Shown here: positions 39,585 to 52,799 of the stretch, in pieces
Numbering within the stretch: position 1 is the stretch's first letter
Layout: each line of letters opens with the position of its first letter
Source of the DNA: Larimichthys crocea
Taxonomy: Eukaryota; Chordata; Actinopteri; Sciaenidae
DNA: 64,000 nucleotides
Reading direction: 5' to 3'
NCBI RefSeq assembly: GCF_000972845.2
Contig: NC_040013.1
Location: forward strand, 10,070,061-10,134,060
Program-made: the position numbers and the translations under genes
Notes under the pieces: generated by a model
The model's input: only the letters and a program-made list of their open reading frames with translations
The model's database searches: none
What the model was told of the DNA's origin: nothing

Positions 39585-42026
39585 AACTAAAAGTTTAAAA
39601 GTCGGACGTGAGCCGCCTCCCCCTCCCTTTTCATGTCACAGCTGGAAGTCAGACGAGCGAAAGGTTTGGCTGCAGAAAATGTGTATCAAAGTAACTTTTA
39701 CGACAGTGTGCTGTTGGTGGGTTAGTCCATAAAAACCGGACAGTGGTTTACTGCGCTTCTAAAAATGTCCTAATGAAGACTTTAATTTCAGGCGGGAGTA
39801 TGAGTAATTTGGACAGCTGGAGGACATCAGACCAGGAGGGAGGGAGGGCCAAGAGGTTAAAGGTTCAGAAAGAAACCCAGGTCACCCCGCAAAGACCTGC
39901 TCAGGTTTCAATGCAGATGGACTCTAACGAGCATTAACCTGATTCAAAGTGAGGAAGAGACACAGGTTTTAACCCACCACAGATGGAAGTGTGATCTCCC
40001 AAGCAGAACCCTGTCAGCTTTAAAGGTGTAATGAATGATTAAAGGCCAAGGCCACACCGAGGATCCATTTGAGATGGCTTAAAGGTTACATTTTTGACAA
40101 TAGGTACTTGACTAGACACTCTACAGATTTTCTACACAGGAAATATGATGCAGCAACTCATTCCAGCTGTGAACTGATGAACGGAGGGTGACTGCACTGC
40201 TTTGTTCAAGGATAGTCGGCTCAGGACTGACCCCAAAAGCTGTGGTGGAGCTAACTTGAAACCTCCCTGAAGAAATGCATACATGTGTACGTGGCCTGCT
40301 TGGGGAGAAACTAACAGAGACATCACCCAGTCCCTGTCCGGTAAGGTTAACCTGTCCCTCCCAAACTCTGCTCCAGTTCCTCCAGACACATTTCTCTCTG
40401 GCGCTGGCGCTCACCAACTTGATCCTGTGATCCTGATCTGATTTTCTCTGCCGGTCAGGTGATTGTGAGAGAGACAAGGCCTGTCCTACCCTGCTCCCAG
40501 ATTAATTCATTAAATACCACTTTAAACTATGATGCATCAGCCTTTGATGCTGCATCTGATCCAAGTATACCCAGCCTAGTGGGTGGAGGTTTTTGCTTTT
40601 TACATCCAAACTTCCTGGCTGCCAATTCTTTAACTGCGAGGAAGAGAAGCTTCACATTTAATCCCCCTGACAGTCACCCGGAAATCATCGTAAACTTAAC
40701 TTAAGTGCTCTGCGGTTAAAGAATCATAAATTATACTACTAATTTGTGTTTTTACAAGAGACCTCATGAGTTTGTTTGCTTGTGTTGTAATTAAAAAAAA
40801 AAGAGGATACCATTAAATATCATTGTAGCTCATCTTAAAACGATACCGAACTTCCTGCAGTTGTTACTAGGCTTGCCAAAACCTACATAAGTCACCTTTC
40901 ATATTATTACAGGGTTCGCACAAAGGCTTTAAAGTTTGGAAAATACTTCATTTGTCTTCGAAGTTAGGAATATGTTCACAGTCATGTGTCCAGAAATTCA
41001 TATTTGTCATATTTGCTTGTCTCCTGGCGTCAAAATTAGCAATGAATAATTGTGATCAAAACATATCACACCATGAACAGCTGGTAAATGTGACAACATA
41101 CATTGATTATCTTGGGTATAAAGGAATTCTATAAACCTTTCTTGAAGTCTGGTGTAGGTACCTTGAAAGTGCTTGAATTTTACTCTTTAAAAAGCTGTGT
41201 GAACCCTGGTATTAGCCCAGGGGTTGGTGTGTGTTTCAGAGTTTTGAGATCACATGAATTGAGATGCACATCTGGGATTAACCCAGTTTTACAGACTCCT
41301 CAATTAGATTATTCCTGTAATTGTAAACCGGCGCTCACACCTTTTCCCTATAGTTTGTTGACAGTTAAATTTGGTGGTGACATGTTGTCGTTTTTACAGA
41401 TTTTATGAGCCGAATATGATTGACTGCCCTCGTAGTGACTCACTCCTCAACATCACTCTTTCTGTATATATGCCTTCAAGGAAAACACTGTACAGGATCT
41501 TGCGGTGTGTCTGATGTCCCTTTTTAAGGTCTGTTTTTATGAATGAGGGCTGCTTTTAGGTGGCTAGTTCCTGAGGTCACCCTGAGCCGTGCGGCAAGAT
41601 GATTCCTCTAGAAGTTTTGCAGCGGTGAACAAGTGGTTCTTGTTAAATGTGAGCTGGGGAGAAAATAGCTGTAATTGAATGTGAAACCATATGCTTCTTA
41701 TTTGGTGAAAATGCTTTTTTTGTTTTAGATCTTGTTAAATGTAGTGTTGCCAGACTGCTCAGCTCATGCCATAAACAATGGCCCATTTTCAGCGTTTTAT
41801 GATGGAATAATACTGTATGACGAAGACCAGTGCCCAAAGAAGCTTCAAGCAATTTAATGAGGCTTTCATTGATTCTTTTCCAGTTTGTAAATGAAACCTC
41901 TGTGCACTTTTTTTTTTTTTTTCTTTGAGGCTCTGTTCGTGTCTTTGGTTCGGTTCAGTGAGAGTATTTCTACATGGCCGTGCTGCAGAGATGATAAATG
42001 AGTGAATCCTGAGGGGAAATTCTGTG
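39585..42026 (+). repeat. 2.4-kb direct duplication, copy 2
   Basis: It matches 36808-39216 throughout and is about 33 bp longer because of scattered small indels and a longer T run near 41908. Direct orientation; the starts are offset by 2777 bp. Confidence 0.95.
40910..41208. mobile_element. hAT-like MITE inside duplication copy 2
   Basis: The terminal inverted repeats CAGGGTTCGCACA and TGTGTGAACCCTG match at 12 of 13 positions. The non-coding body is about 300 bp. Related to 38110-38406 (its duplicate) and 27134-27578 (an older copy). Confidence 0.7.
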
Positions 42027-45000
42027 CTAATAATTTTCATGTGATTTTAGGCCCACAGCACATGGTCTTATCGGAGCCAGCTCTTCTACAGTCTAACATT
42101 GTTATCCTCCTTTGAGAGGCAACAAGAGCATCTTTGACTGTTCACCACTTCTCAGCCCTCTAAACGACGGTACATTGCAAGTAATGCTATTTCCGTCTAA
42201 CCTGGTTAGCACACGTAGCAACGAGCAGGTGGCTGCATGAATCTGAAATGAACGTTGACTGAAGGTATTTGAGGAGAAGTTGAGTTCATGTGTGCTGTTT
42301 CTTTTGGCCGCGTTCCAACAGAACTATGCTAATCCTTATGAAATAATAGCTTACTCTGCAAAATAAATAAAAACGTATGCATTTTTTTCCACCTCCTTTA
42401 CATTTAATGTTTGCTTTAGCTTTTAAGTTGTTGGTTGAGTGAAGCCGTTTTGATTTTTCAAAGAGTTTTCCACTTTATGCACTACAGGGAAGAGGCGGGT
42501 TCTGCTAAAAGAATATATTTGCTACTACAGACAGCAGAGTATTACGTTACAGAGCTCCGATATTTTTCTTCATTTAAACCTTAAGTGGCAGACATGTCAG
42601 AAAGGTATTTTCATGGGTTCATAGCAGGGAAGCTGGGTGTGCCTTCAGACGTTCAGGAGTGAAGTTCAGTTGCTGGGATCACTGGCTCTTTGTTACTGCA
42701 TGCTAGAAAACGGGTACTCTGACCCGTCGATGTAAGCCACAGTGTGTGTAGCTATAAGCCTGACCCTGGGTGTCAAACACGGCGAACAGGGCTGGAGCTT
42801 TATGATCAAAGGTCGAGACATGTGTTTTAACCTCAGGTACTGAAACACTGGGACTTGTGTATAACATGACCTCTCACCTTTTTAAACAAGGCAAATCTGC
42901 TCTTTACAGGGTCATTATCTGATTATCCCCACCATGTAATTTCACACAGGAAATGCCATCTTAACCAACAGCGGCCATGTTGTATATTTAACAAGGTTTT
43001 AAATCCTGACAAATTGTCACTTTTCTCCAAACAGCCTCAGCCTCTCTGCGTCGTCTGTTTACTCAGACAAAAGCAGGACTGTTGCAGTGTTGAGAACTCT
43101 CAGGATGTAAATTCTTGTGTTCTTTGTGGCAAAAGTCTCCACAGAAAATACAATTTATCCAAACTTTGGTAAACTAACAATGTGCTGACGCAGTGGCTAT
43201 CAATGTCTCCTCGACCCGTCTCTTTCTGTTTGTGTGAAACTCAAACAAAGTCAGCGTCACCTTGCATACCTCTGCATAGTGTAATAGATTTTTTTTGTCC
43301 CCACTGTCAACAAAATGCATCATTGTCAGTGCAAAGCGGACGGCGCAGAGGTGATTTAGGTGGCATGTACTCATTGTGCGACGGTGCACAGAAACGGTAA
43401 AGCTCCGACGGGCTCGATACTTGACATTAGTTTGTTAGCCTCTCCTTGTGGAAAGGCAGCTTGGCCGGGGCAGCTTTTCAGCGCAGAGGTGTGAGACAGG
43501 GGAGCAGGCAGAAAAACAGGTTCTTGGTGATAAATAGCAGGCCCGGTTTGGAAAGTGTCTCCTTTCTGACAGAGGATCGGGCTTTGTCTTGAAATGTGAG
43601 CTGCCTCTCTGCAGCCACTGCCAGCTTCTCAGGGGCTCTGACTTTCAACAGGGCAGAAAGAGAGGGGTGGAGGGAAGACAGAGAGCTTTATGTTACAGGG
43701 GGATGCCTCAGGCCCACATGGAGGGATAAAAAGATTTGAGGAGCTGTTGTTGTCCGTTAAAGGGGATTGCCGTTTAATTAGTACTATGGTCCATGATACT
43801 CCAGTCAGTCCAATCAGTGTAGTTCAACATGTAGAGCTGTGTACTGGTGTCCAGTGCTCAAAGAGTTCAGAATATCAAGAGGAAATGAACTTTTCTTTCA
43901 TATATTATGAAACCACCTGTTTGATTTTGCACTTTGATTTTCATAAAACCACATATTACATGTGTTTCTTTGTCTGGGGTTTGGGGTCATTGATTTCCAG
44001 CAACCATCCGGGTGGGAAATCTGCTCGTAGCTGCGTACATGTATTTATTTTAAGCTGTTCAAACAGTCACTGACTCAGATAAAACAGCCGTTGTGCTATA
44101 AATGTTCATTTCGGAGTGATTTTGTCTCCTTTGTTGTCTGTAAAACACTGAAGCCATTCTCTGTGGTTAAAACCCCCTTTAGTAATCAAAAGACATGACA
44201 CAGATTAAAGAGCAAGAAAGATTCCCCCTTTTTATCTTTCAACCAGTTACTGAAAGTTACGAGAAACTGGGAATTCCTGAAAAGAGCCTCATATTTCAGT
44301 TCCTCCCTTTTTTTTTTAAAGGTTGGAGCCCTTACTAGTCCATTAGTACAAGCAGACGAGGTGTGTTGAACCTAACATTTATAATGAGATCCCTGTGCTG
44401 TGGGTGTCTCTGTCTTCTTGTTTTTAATGAATTGTGCTGCCAGGGAAACGCTGACCTTGCGTGTCCTGGGATCTGAGTTTAGCCCGACTGTCTTTTGGCT
44501 CATCTCTTCCTGCACCCTTTTTCCCTGTGTCCTCAGGTGTGAAATGTGTTTGGGTTTATCTCCGTGTTTGCATGTAGATGAGGTCGGTTATGCCAGGTGG
44601 TAAATTGAAGTAGGGATTTGCCCACTGCAGGAGCTTGGGTACCCAGCATCACTTTTCACGGGTCACAGATCTCACCTCAGTGCGTCCCTCTGGCACACTG
44701 CTACAATCCCTGCTGTGCCCACATGTGCACTCTGTACTAAAACACACCCTTCCAAAATTGGCAAAAACACTTGCATATGCACATGGTGGAGTGAAACAGA
44801 TATAGAAATAGAGTGCTCCAGATCTTATTTCCTTGGAAGAGAGCCTGTAGGAGCAGTGTGTAATGTCAGGTGATGGATGCAGTCCATCTAATCTGCTCCC
44901 CTTGTGTCAGTGATGGATGTGGATGACTGGTGAGGAGATTGTGTAGGCTCATTACCGTCGCTCTCAGTGTCAGGGTGTCCCACACTCCTCTGCCTTTAGC

Positions 45001-45877
45001 GATCCTTAACACCCAGTGATTCCTGCCCATACATGCATGCATAGAATAGCTCTTGTTTGGATTCGGTGTGACCCTGAATGTGCTAAGCGCATGACGAATA
45101 TGTGTTGTCAAACCATTCTTTGCAAATGCATGTCAGCTTGGCAAGGGCGGGTGTGACTCACGGGATTCAATGAGTCTCATTTTAATATCATTTCCGAAAA
45201 CCATGACTGTGTTTTTTTTGTCATACTTAAGAGCACTTAAAATGTTTTTAAATGTTTACCACCCCTGCAGTTCACAGGCGAAATGAAGCACTTAACCTGT
45301 GGCTGATGCAGCTGGGAGACTTGGGAGAGCTGTGGAAGATTCAGACAATGTGTGTCAGGCATTCCTGCCAGTGGGAGTGTGGTTTCCTGGGCTTGTTAAT
45401 ATTAGCCATGCAGTCAGAGGAATACACAGTCTGAGCTCTCAGTCGTGGAAGTCTTTGATCAGCCAATGAGACCAACAGGGAGTCAGCAAGAATCCTCAAG
45501 CTCTGCAGTGGACCTTGACTCACCTGGGCTTTCAGCTGAGCAATCATTTGAGCAACAACAGGATGGGATCTTGCAGGACTAATCACAAATGTGGCAGGAG
45601 ACCGTTGGATGATTGCATTATGAAATTTCACATTACTAATAGGTTGAGCCATGCATGCAATGCATCGTCTTCCTCAAAAAAAGTTTATTCCTGTTTGGGA
45701 AAATAATTGATGAGTTTTTATTTATTTACAGTATTTATCAAGAAAAAAATGATGAAGCTTTGCTAGTTCATTGTTAACTAAAAGGAGGATTTCTATTTTT
45801 TTCTGTCTGTATATAAAAAAAGTTGAACATGTTTAGGTTAAAACAGCAATCTTAAGACGTTTCCTTAGTTGATAGGA

Positions 45878-46230
45878 GCCATACTAGCAGCTCTGAGGCC
45901 GACCTGCACTGCTTTGAGTGAAACGCTAACATCATCAGTATGCTAATGTGTGCTCATAATGACAATGTTAACATGGTGATGCTTAGCAGACTGAATGCTG
46001 ACCTTGCTCACCATGTTAACACACTAACATTTGCTAACAGCTGAGGCTGATGGGCATGTCGTAAACTTTGCAAGTATTTTATCACAAACCAGTTGGACAA
46101 AGAGAAACTTTGACCCGATGACCTGAAATTCTGATGAACATGAGTGTCTTTACCAATGCTTGATGCAAGATGTTACAGCGTTTCACTCATCACCACACAT
46201 GTCAACCTTATGTCAGCGCTCCTCTGGACA
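45878..46230. repeat. Dispersed teleost repeat rich in GCTAACAT/GCTAATGT phrases
   Basis: The order of phrases is that of a very common fish interspersed repeat: GCCATACTAGCAGCTCTGA, GTATGCTAATGTGTGCTCAT, AATGACAATGTTAACATG, CTGAGGCTGATGGGCATGTC, AACCAGTTGGACAAA, then ATGAGTGTCTTTACCAA and CACACATGTCAACCTTATG. I recognise it by memory and cannot give a database name. Non-coding. Confidence 0.75.
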
Positions 46231-47249
46231 TCATAAATGTCTCAAAATCTCACTCAGTCTATTTAACTTGTTGCTACATCAGTCTGCACCAAAGTGGCCA
46301 ACAGACTGAACAATTAACATTGTCATCCTTAGAGCCCAGGCATACATTAATCCATATTATTTAAATAGCAACACAATCTCTTGTATCTTGGCCAGAACGT
46401 CCTCATGCATTTAATCCAATTAAGCATGAAGTGTCATTGCACTCAGTCTTCCCTTCCTAATCATCAGTGATCAGCACTGGTAACGAATACACTCGATCCG
46501 ATTATGTGATCACAACTACTAGCTTAATTTATTCAAGTGATTTTTATGGCTGTAGTTGGGAACATGATGGCGGTTGCTGGAGTGCAGCTGTTTAATTGAA
46601 CCATTTCATTAGCTCTTGCCAATCCTCTTTTCTCCGTGGCGTTTTGTCCATGCCATGTGTGTTGCCCATCCCACTCTGAGCGAGCTGTTACCCATACTAA
46701 TGCAGAGCAGGGTTTTAGCAGAGCCGCTGTCGAGAGCTCATTCAAGGGCTTTAAAAGGGGGGGGCTGGGTTTAGCAGGCCTGTCAGTCTCTCATTGAGGA
46801 GCAGAGAAGCGCGCTTCAACACATCTTACTCCAATACAAAGAGAGGCTGTGATGTACATACAAATGAGCCCATAATAGGTGGTTTTGTCACTCAATTCCT
46901 TCTTAGTTTAATCTGACAAACAAACTCTCTGTGTGCTCATGTCTGTGCCTCATTCCTGCGTCAAGTACGTGCACGGTTCACACATCCACGATTGCATCTC
47001 CTACTAAAACTTTGTGCTCCACATATCTCACATTTCCACATCTTACAGCCATGCTTGTGTTTTGAAGAGTCTGGTAAGCAGAAATTCAACCAAGCCCCCC
47101 CACCGTCTTCCTCAAACCGCCCCGCTGCCCCCCCTAAGCCCGAATCCTGGGAAAAGCAAAACATTGTTCATTCTCGGTGTGCATGACCTGCAGGAGATGG
47201 TGTGTAAGACAGGAAGTAATTAGAGCTAATTATTCTGCTTTAATCATCG

Positions 47250-47273
47250 AAAAAAAAAAAAAAAAAAAAAAAA
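47250..47273. repeat. 24-base poly(A) tract
   Basis: An uninterrupted A run. No adjacent gene or recognisable retroposon body. Confidence 0.9.
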
Positions 47274-48674
47274 CTCCACGGCTGCTGCCTCACCACTGTG
47301 GTTGGTTAACCAGCGTTCTCACCATATAATTATTGTTCATAGTGGTTCGTTGTTCAGTGAGACAAAGAGGCGAAGGCACATGATGCCCTTGGTTTACAAC
47401 CAATGTGAGTCATCTGAAAGTGAGTCATAAATCTGAGATAAATTAACCCGTATCAGACCTCCACATCCCACATATTCGTTGTTAGACTTCGATCTGTAAG
47501 CCTTCTTTAAAAACCGTTTTCTTTCCTATGTTATGCTGTTTTCACGGTTCGACCTCCGTCTTTTGCAGCAGGACTATTATCATTACATTCTGCTAGGAAG
47601 CTTATTGCAAGTCATTCTAAATAAGATGAATGACGTCCCTGGGGTTGTCAATAAATTTCTCCCTGCCCCTGCACTACTGTCTGTCCGCCCAATTAATTTC
47701 ACAGCTAAAAATGTCAGTACACAAAGTCTATGTAGTCACACACTTTGGGCTGCAGACTCTTGTTGACAAGGTTCCTGTTTACCATCATTTGTGCTTCACA
47801 CCACCTGGTTATTATTACTGTAACGTCTGCATCTAAACAGTTTTGTTTGATGGGATGTCTGCTGTTTGGAAATCAATGGCACCAATCTTTAGACTGTGAT
47901 TGTTCAAAGTTGTAATCTAGATATTACGTCTTTGGAAAGAATCTGTGTATAAGCCTCAGTGTTTGGCTTTTGGGGATTTTTAGGAACTCTCCGAGCTGCA
48001 GCATCTGTTTGGCTTAATATGGCTCGGCAATGATTCAGTGCTATCTTTTATTAACTTTCTTAATATGAACTTTAATAATACGAACATATTGTGCTATTTT
48101 TTAAAATTGTGTTGTCCAGATGGATTATTTTAAGATCATTGAAATTTAACATGGTATAATGCCTAACAGTGGAACACATTTCATTGCATTGAGCATCAGG
48201 TTGATTATTTTACCAGATTTTTTGGGGGGCATACATTTCCCACATGGTGACATGTTTCAGCATCAGCTCAGTGAGTGCTGTCAGGCTGTCTTTGTTAAAA
48301 AATTGTCTTCCCCTCCTTCCTCTTACATCTTTGTAGTGACAGCACCCAGGAACCAATCCATCATGTGCTACAAGCTCTGTGGACAACTAGCAGATGACAG
48401 GTGGAATCTGGTCTTCATGCCACGGCTCAGTCACACGAGTGTCAACCCCACGGCTTGTTCACGAGTACTTGGTGAAGGGGGAAGTGAACCCTAATTGCCA
48501 GGGGAAATGGGACGGCCTTACACGGAGGTTTCTATTGTAGCCAGGGCAATTAACTTGGCTTCTTTTATCTGAGCGTCCCCTTTGAAAAGAGACATTGTAC
48601 TTTGGTGCTCACTGAGCTCCGAGATGGTCTGAGCTGTTAGGGCTGCATTCCGCTGTAGAGCCAAGGGGAGGTGT

Positions 48675-48699
48675 TGTGTGTGTGTGTGTGTGTGTGTGT
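48675..48699. repeat. (GT)n microsatellite
   Basis: A GT dinucleotide run in the long non-coding stretch. Confidence 0.93.
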
Positions 48700-49627
48700 T
48701 TCGTGGATTGTTGTTAGGACACCACAGACCTGCTGTCCCTGATTGCTTGACCGTGTCGCGTCCCCAACGCTTGCTCAGTGAAAGAGACTTCCATTTCTTC
48801 AGTGCTGTCAAGACCAATAAGCTTTGTGATCCATGTGCTGCTGCAGTTAAATTATAGCTGAATGTGTCTATGTGTTGACCGTGCAGTATTTTATCTCAGA
48901 GCAGTTAGCGCAGAGCCTGAACTTACTTTATAGCCCGGTTGTTGCAGTGAGCTGCTTGATCTTCTGCCTGACTTCGTATTGCTCTTTTTGAAGCCAGAGA
49001 ACTGTTGGTGCGATTGGATATACGCCTTCAGGGACTTGGCTTCCTAAAGCAAACCCTGGGCCACAATCTGCCCAGTTATTTACATCTCTGAATAAGGTAC
49101 TAGAATTGAGCCTATACTGGGGCGGTTAAAGACGCATCATGCCAGATGCTAAAAACCGGGTTAAGGGGGCAGTGGGAAACCTAGAGAAGAGATGAGACGC
49201 TGGTCTGAAGTTCTGCAGCCAAGCATTTACGATAGTCCTCTGCATGTCTGGTTCCCAGTTGAGTGGAAAGGACGCCATAAAGAGCTGAGGAGAGCCAAGC
49301 TGTGCTGGGCCAAGACATGCGGAGGAAGAGGTGGGATCCATGGAATGGTGGGGGCAGACACCCCACACCCTGAACACCATACTGTGAAAGAGAAACTGAC
49401 AGCCACAAATTAATTCAACATTTCAGTGAATCATCTCTTCATTTGGTTGCAATAATCCACCGTCCCCCCTCTTTCCCCCCTCCCTGTGCACCCACACAAC
49501 TCCTTTTACCCCCTTCCAACTATCCAAACTTTTTCAACTCCAGAATGTCTGGAAAGAATATTTCATCTGTGTTGCATATCTCTCCCTCCCACCTACTCAT
49601 CTACATTTAATTAAAGCATCAGAGATA

Positions 49628-49654
49628 ACACACACACCACACACACCACACACA
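49628..49654. repeat. Short 9-bp minisatellite (ACACACACC)n
   Basis: About three units, with CC pairs spaced nine bases apart at 49637 and 49646. This is the reverse complement of the unit found at 56071-56134. Confidence 0.85.
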
Positions 49655-52276
49655 AGGGTTTGGGAGTGTAAAACAGTGCTGATCTTTAGGCAGTGTATTT
49701 CTGTGACCCAGTTTTTCATTAACCCGTGTACCCTGCAGGAATTTTGCATTACTTTTTGGATAGATGGTGTCGACAGAAAACTGATTAAGCTGTTACTGTG
49801 TTTGAAGTGAATGTGGAGGTCTTTTTCATCTGGCATGTAGTTCAAACACTCAAATTAGTGTATGTAGAGTTCAAGTGGGGGAAATAATTGATTGTTTGAA
49901 GCATTGTGTGAACAATTCAACATCAGTGCAAGAACTCTTGAATCAATTTAATTATTGCTTAATAAACATTTCATTGAAGACTGTGCCCAGTAGAACAAGC
50001 TGCAACGTAAAAATAAAGTGTTTTTAACTGTTTGTTTTTTGACATTAAAGCAGTTTGATTGTGAAAAGAAGAAAGTCAGACTATGTAAATCAGAAATTAG
50101 GATGCATCAAGAATTGTTCTGTAATAAAATCTTAGCAGCCTGAATACAAATCTAATCTAATTGCGATGTACCTTGAGATTCCCAGTCCTCATGTAAAGTA
50201 GATTAGCTTGTTCTTGTTCAGTCCACTAATGCGGTTTTGCAGTCATAATGTCAACTATAATTTCACTTCCACACCCTTTTCTTTTCACAAACGGTAAACC
50301 GTCAGTTGACCGTCTGGTGACTCTCTGGCAGAGAGACTGATGCAGCACACCACAGAGAATTTCCTTACAATGCCATGTGGCAGATCACTGGAGGCAAATA
50401 AATGAAAGACACCTCCTTAATGATGGCATTCATCCTGCTTTTATTACCTCACAGTGGTTTGTGCCTGTGTGGGTGCGCTGTGCCAATATATATGCCTGAA
50501 GCTTGTCTCTATTGAGTGCTCGTGGCGGCTGAAGTAGCAGTGGTGGCCCCCTCCCCAGTCCTTATGCTGCTCACTCAAGGAGAGGAGAGGAACTTGACAG
50601 TCCGGTGGCTCTCCCTGTGAATACCTATCATTGTCCTTCTGGTTTAAGGGAACTCTAGAGGCTGGCGTAGGACACGCTGGCTGGGGTTCAGGAACTCTGC
50701 GGGGCCAGAGATTAGCAAGGCATGGCAGGATCCCTGATAACTGACACCCTCCACGCAGGCATCCGAGCCGCTCTCCCATCCCGCTAAAGACTAGAGCCAC
50801 AAAGACGCCTTTCAGCACTGGGCACGGTGGCGCTAATCCCCTTAGCACAAAGACCCGAGCCACCGATAGCATCTAAATAACTCTTCAGTAAATGTCATTT
50901 GCCTGAATTAGCTGTATAGTATCTCCCGATACCAGTGGATTGCATTGTGGGTTGGACAGAAATATTTGTGCCTGTTGTGATTTCTCTCGATGTGTTGTTG
51001 AGTGCTGCCGTTTAATAAGCCATGGGGACGGGTCAGCCACTGAGCTGGTCTGCCATTGGCTGCTTGGCCCAGGGGTTTAGGTCAATTTAGCACTGCAGCA
51101 TTTGTCAAAAGGATGCTTAACATTCACATGGCATCGAACCATCTTATTGTGAGTTAGTGCTGGTTGGGTGAACACTGCACATCCGTACAGTTGATATTGC
51201 CTTATTTTTCTCATGTGAAATGACCTCTGGGCATCATCATGACCAAACGATGAGATTGAGGACAAACAGTGTAAGGAAACTGCCTCTCTGTTGTTTTGAT
51301 TTGATTTAAGTGCAACAGAGTGATTTTAATATTGCTTTTTGGGAAGAAAAAAAAACAACATCCTGGATGTGAAAAAACACATTGAAGCAAAAATTGTACA
51401 AGTCAGTTTAAAGCAAAAAGAAAAATACAGCCGCCAAAGGGATCCGTCACTGGTGGATGAATATTAACTCTCCTGCCTTCTGACAAAAAGCATGCAGGGA
51501 GGATGGCTGCTTGAAGATAGGAGGATAATCGCCTCCCTCAGCAAAAAATAAATTACCCTTAATTGACCTTTTGACCACTGGTGAGGCTCCTTCTCTCCGG
51601 AGGATCACTGTCCTGCCACGGTTGCCGTGGAAACGCCTGTTGGACAGAAGGAGATGCATGAGGGATGCTCCGGGTGCCTCAAATTGCCACCACTCACCCT
51701 TCGTTCTGTTGCACACAAACCACCACCTCTCTAAAAATATACAGCCACCACAAACGATACTCATGTTCTCATTTGTACCAGCAGAATCTACTTACATGAT
51801 ACAGTTTTTTTGGCAATGGATGACCTGTAGGATACTCAATAACCAAAGGAGAATTCTGCCCATATCTTTAACATGCAGCTCACACATCGCCTTCTTGTGT
51901 AAGCCTATCAGCCCATTACAGGGGCATGTCTGGGTCCTTCCCCAGACAAGACCTTGATCTGCACAGGGCTATGGATCAATACATCCTGCTGAAATGGAGA
52001 ATGGAAACAAACAGTCTGTGTGTTGAAGTCTACAAGGAATGAACGGTCCCTAGCCCAGCGTTTCTGCCCTCCTCCCTACCGTCCCACTGGTCCTGGGTGA
52101 GTTTCAGAGTTTGAAAGGGGGGTTTTACTTACTACAGTGGCCCGTCCCTCCCAGGTTCAATTCAATAGGGCTGACACCTGAGAACTGGTCCAAGGTTGTA
52201 TTAGCCCTATAGCCTGGCTTCTGGGTTTAGGCCAGATGGAAAGATAGACCAAACTGTTACTGGACGCCTGAGAGGG

Positions 52277-52799
52277 GTGGGGCAGGGGGCTGAAATTAGA
52301 CATGCATACTCCCTGTTTTTACAGTGTAACACGATCTGTTATTGTTTGGCGTTTACCGGTAAAGCATCACTGTTTTTCTGTCGGGAAAGAGATCTTTTTG
52401 GTAGCAACAGGCAATTTAAAAGTCAGGGGAAGGATCTGTTACTGAAGTTTGCCCACCCTGTGAAGCCTGCAAAAATCATTAAATCACTAGGTCTGGAGGC
52501 GGTGGTCACCACTGATGTGAAGAGAGGCAGATCTGCTCTTTGTGCTACTGATACTCGGGGTGGGGGCGAGGCGGTTACAGATGATACTTAACAGTGAGGG
52601 TTTCTTTTACACTTTTAAAAAGCCGTCTGAGATTTATTTGACGTCTTTTGAGGATGAACTTGAGGCAGTGGGTTATGTTCATGGTATGGTAAACTCTGAT
52701 TTGTTAGCTGTTAGAGTTTCATGTAGATTTTTTTGTAACAGCAGGAAGATGATACAGTCTATTAAGCAACATTTAGACCCTTTGCTGCATAATTTGTAA
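52277..52799 (+). other. Overlapping open frames of unknown origin
   Basis: Two plus-strand frames overlap by about 50 bp in different phases: 52277-52591, and 52542-52799 ending in TAA. The second encodes a fairly normal amino-acid mix (PSEIYLTSFEDELEAVGYVH, then SDLLAVRVSCRFFCNSRKMI). Both open with GTG rather than ATG as read here, and no family is recognised. A frameshifted transposon relic is possible, as is chance. Confidence 0.25.

Noticed and set aside
50444..50872. 142-residue minus-strand open frame rich in Pro, Gly and Cys
   Set aside because: No recognisable family, no supporting exon structure, and located in the long non-coding stretch.
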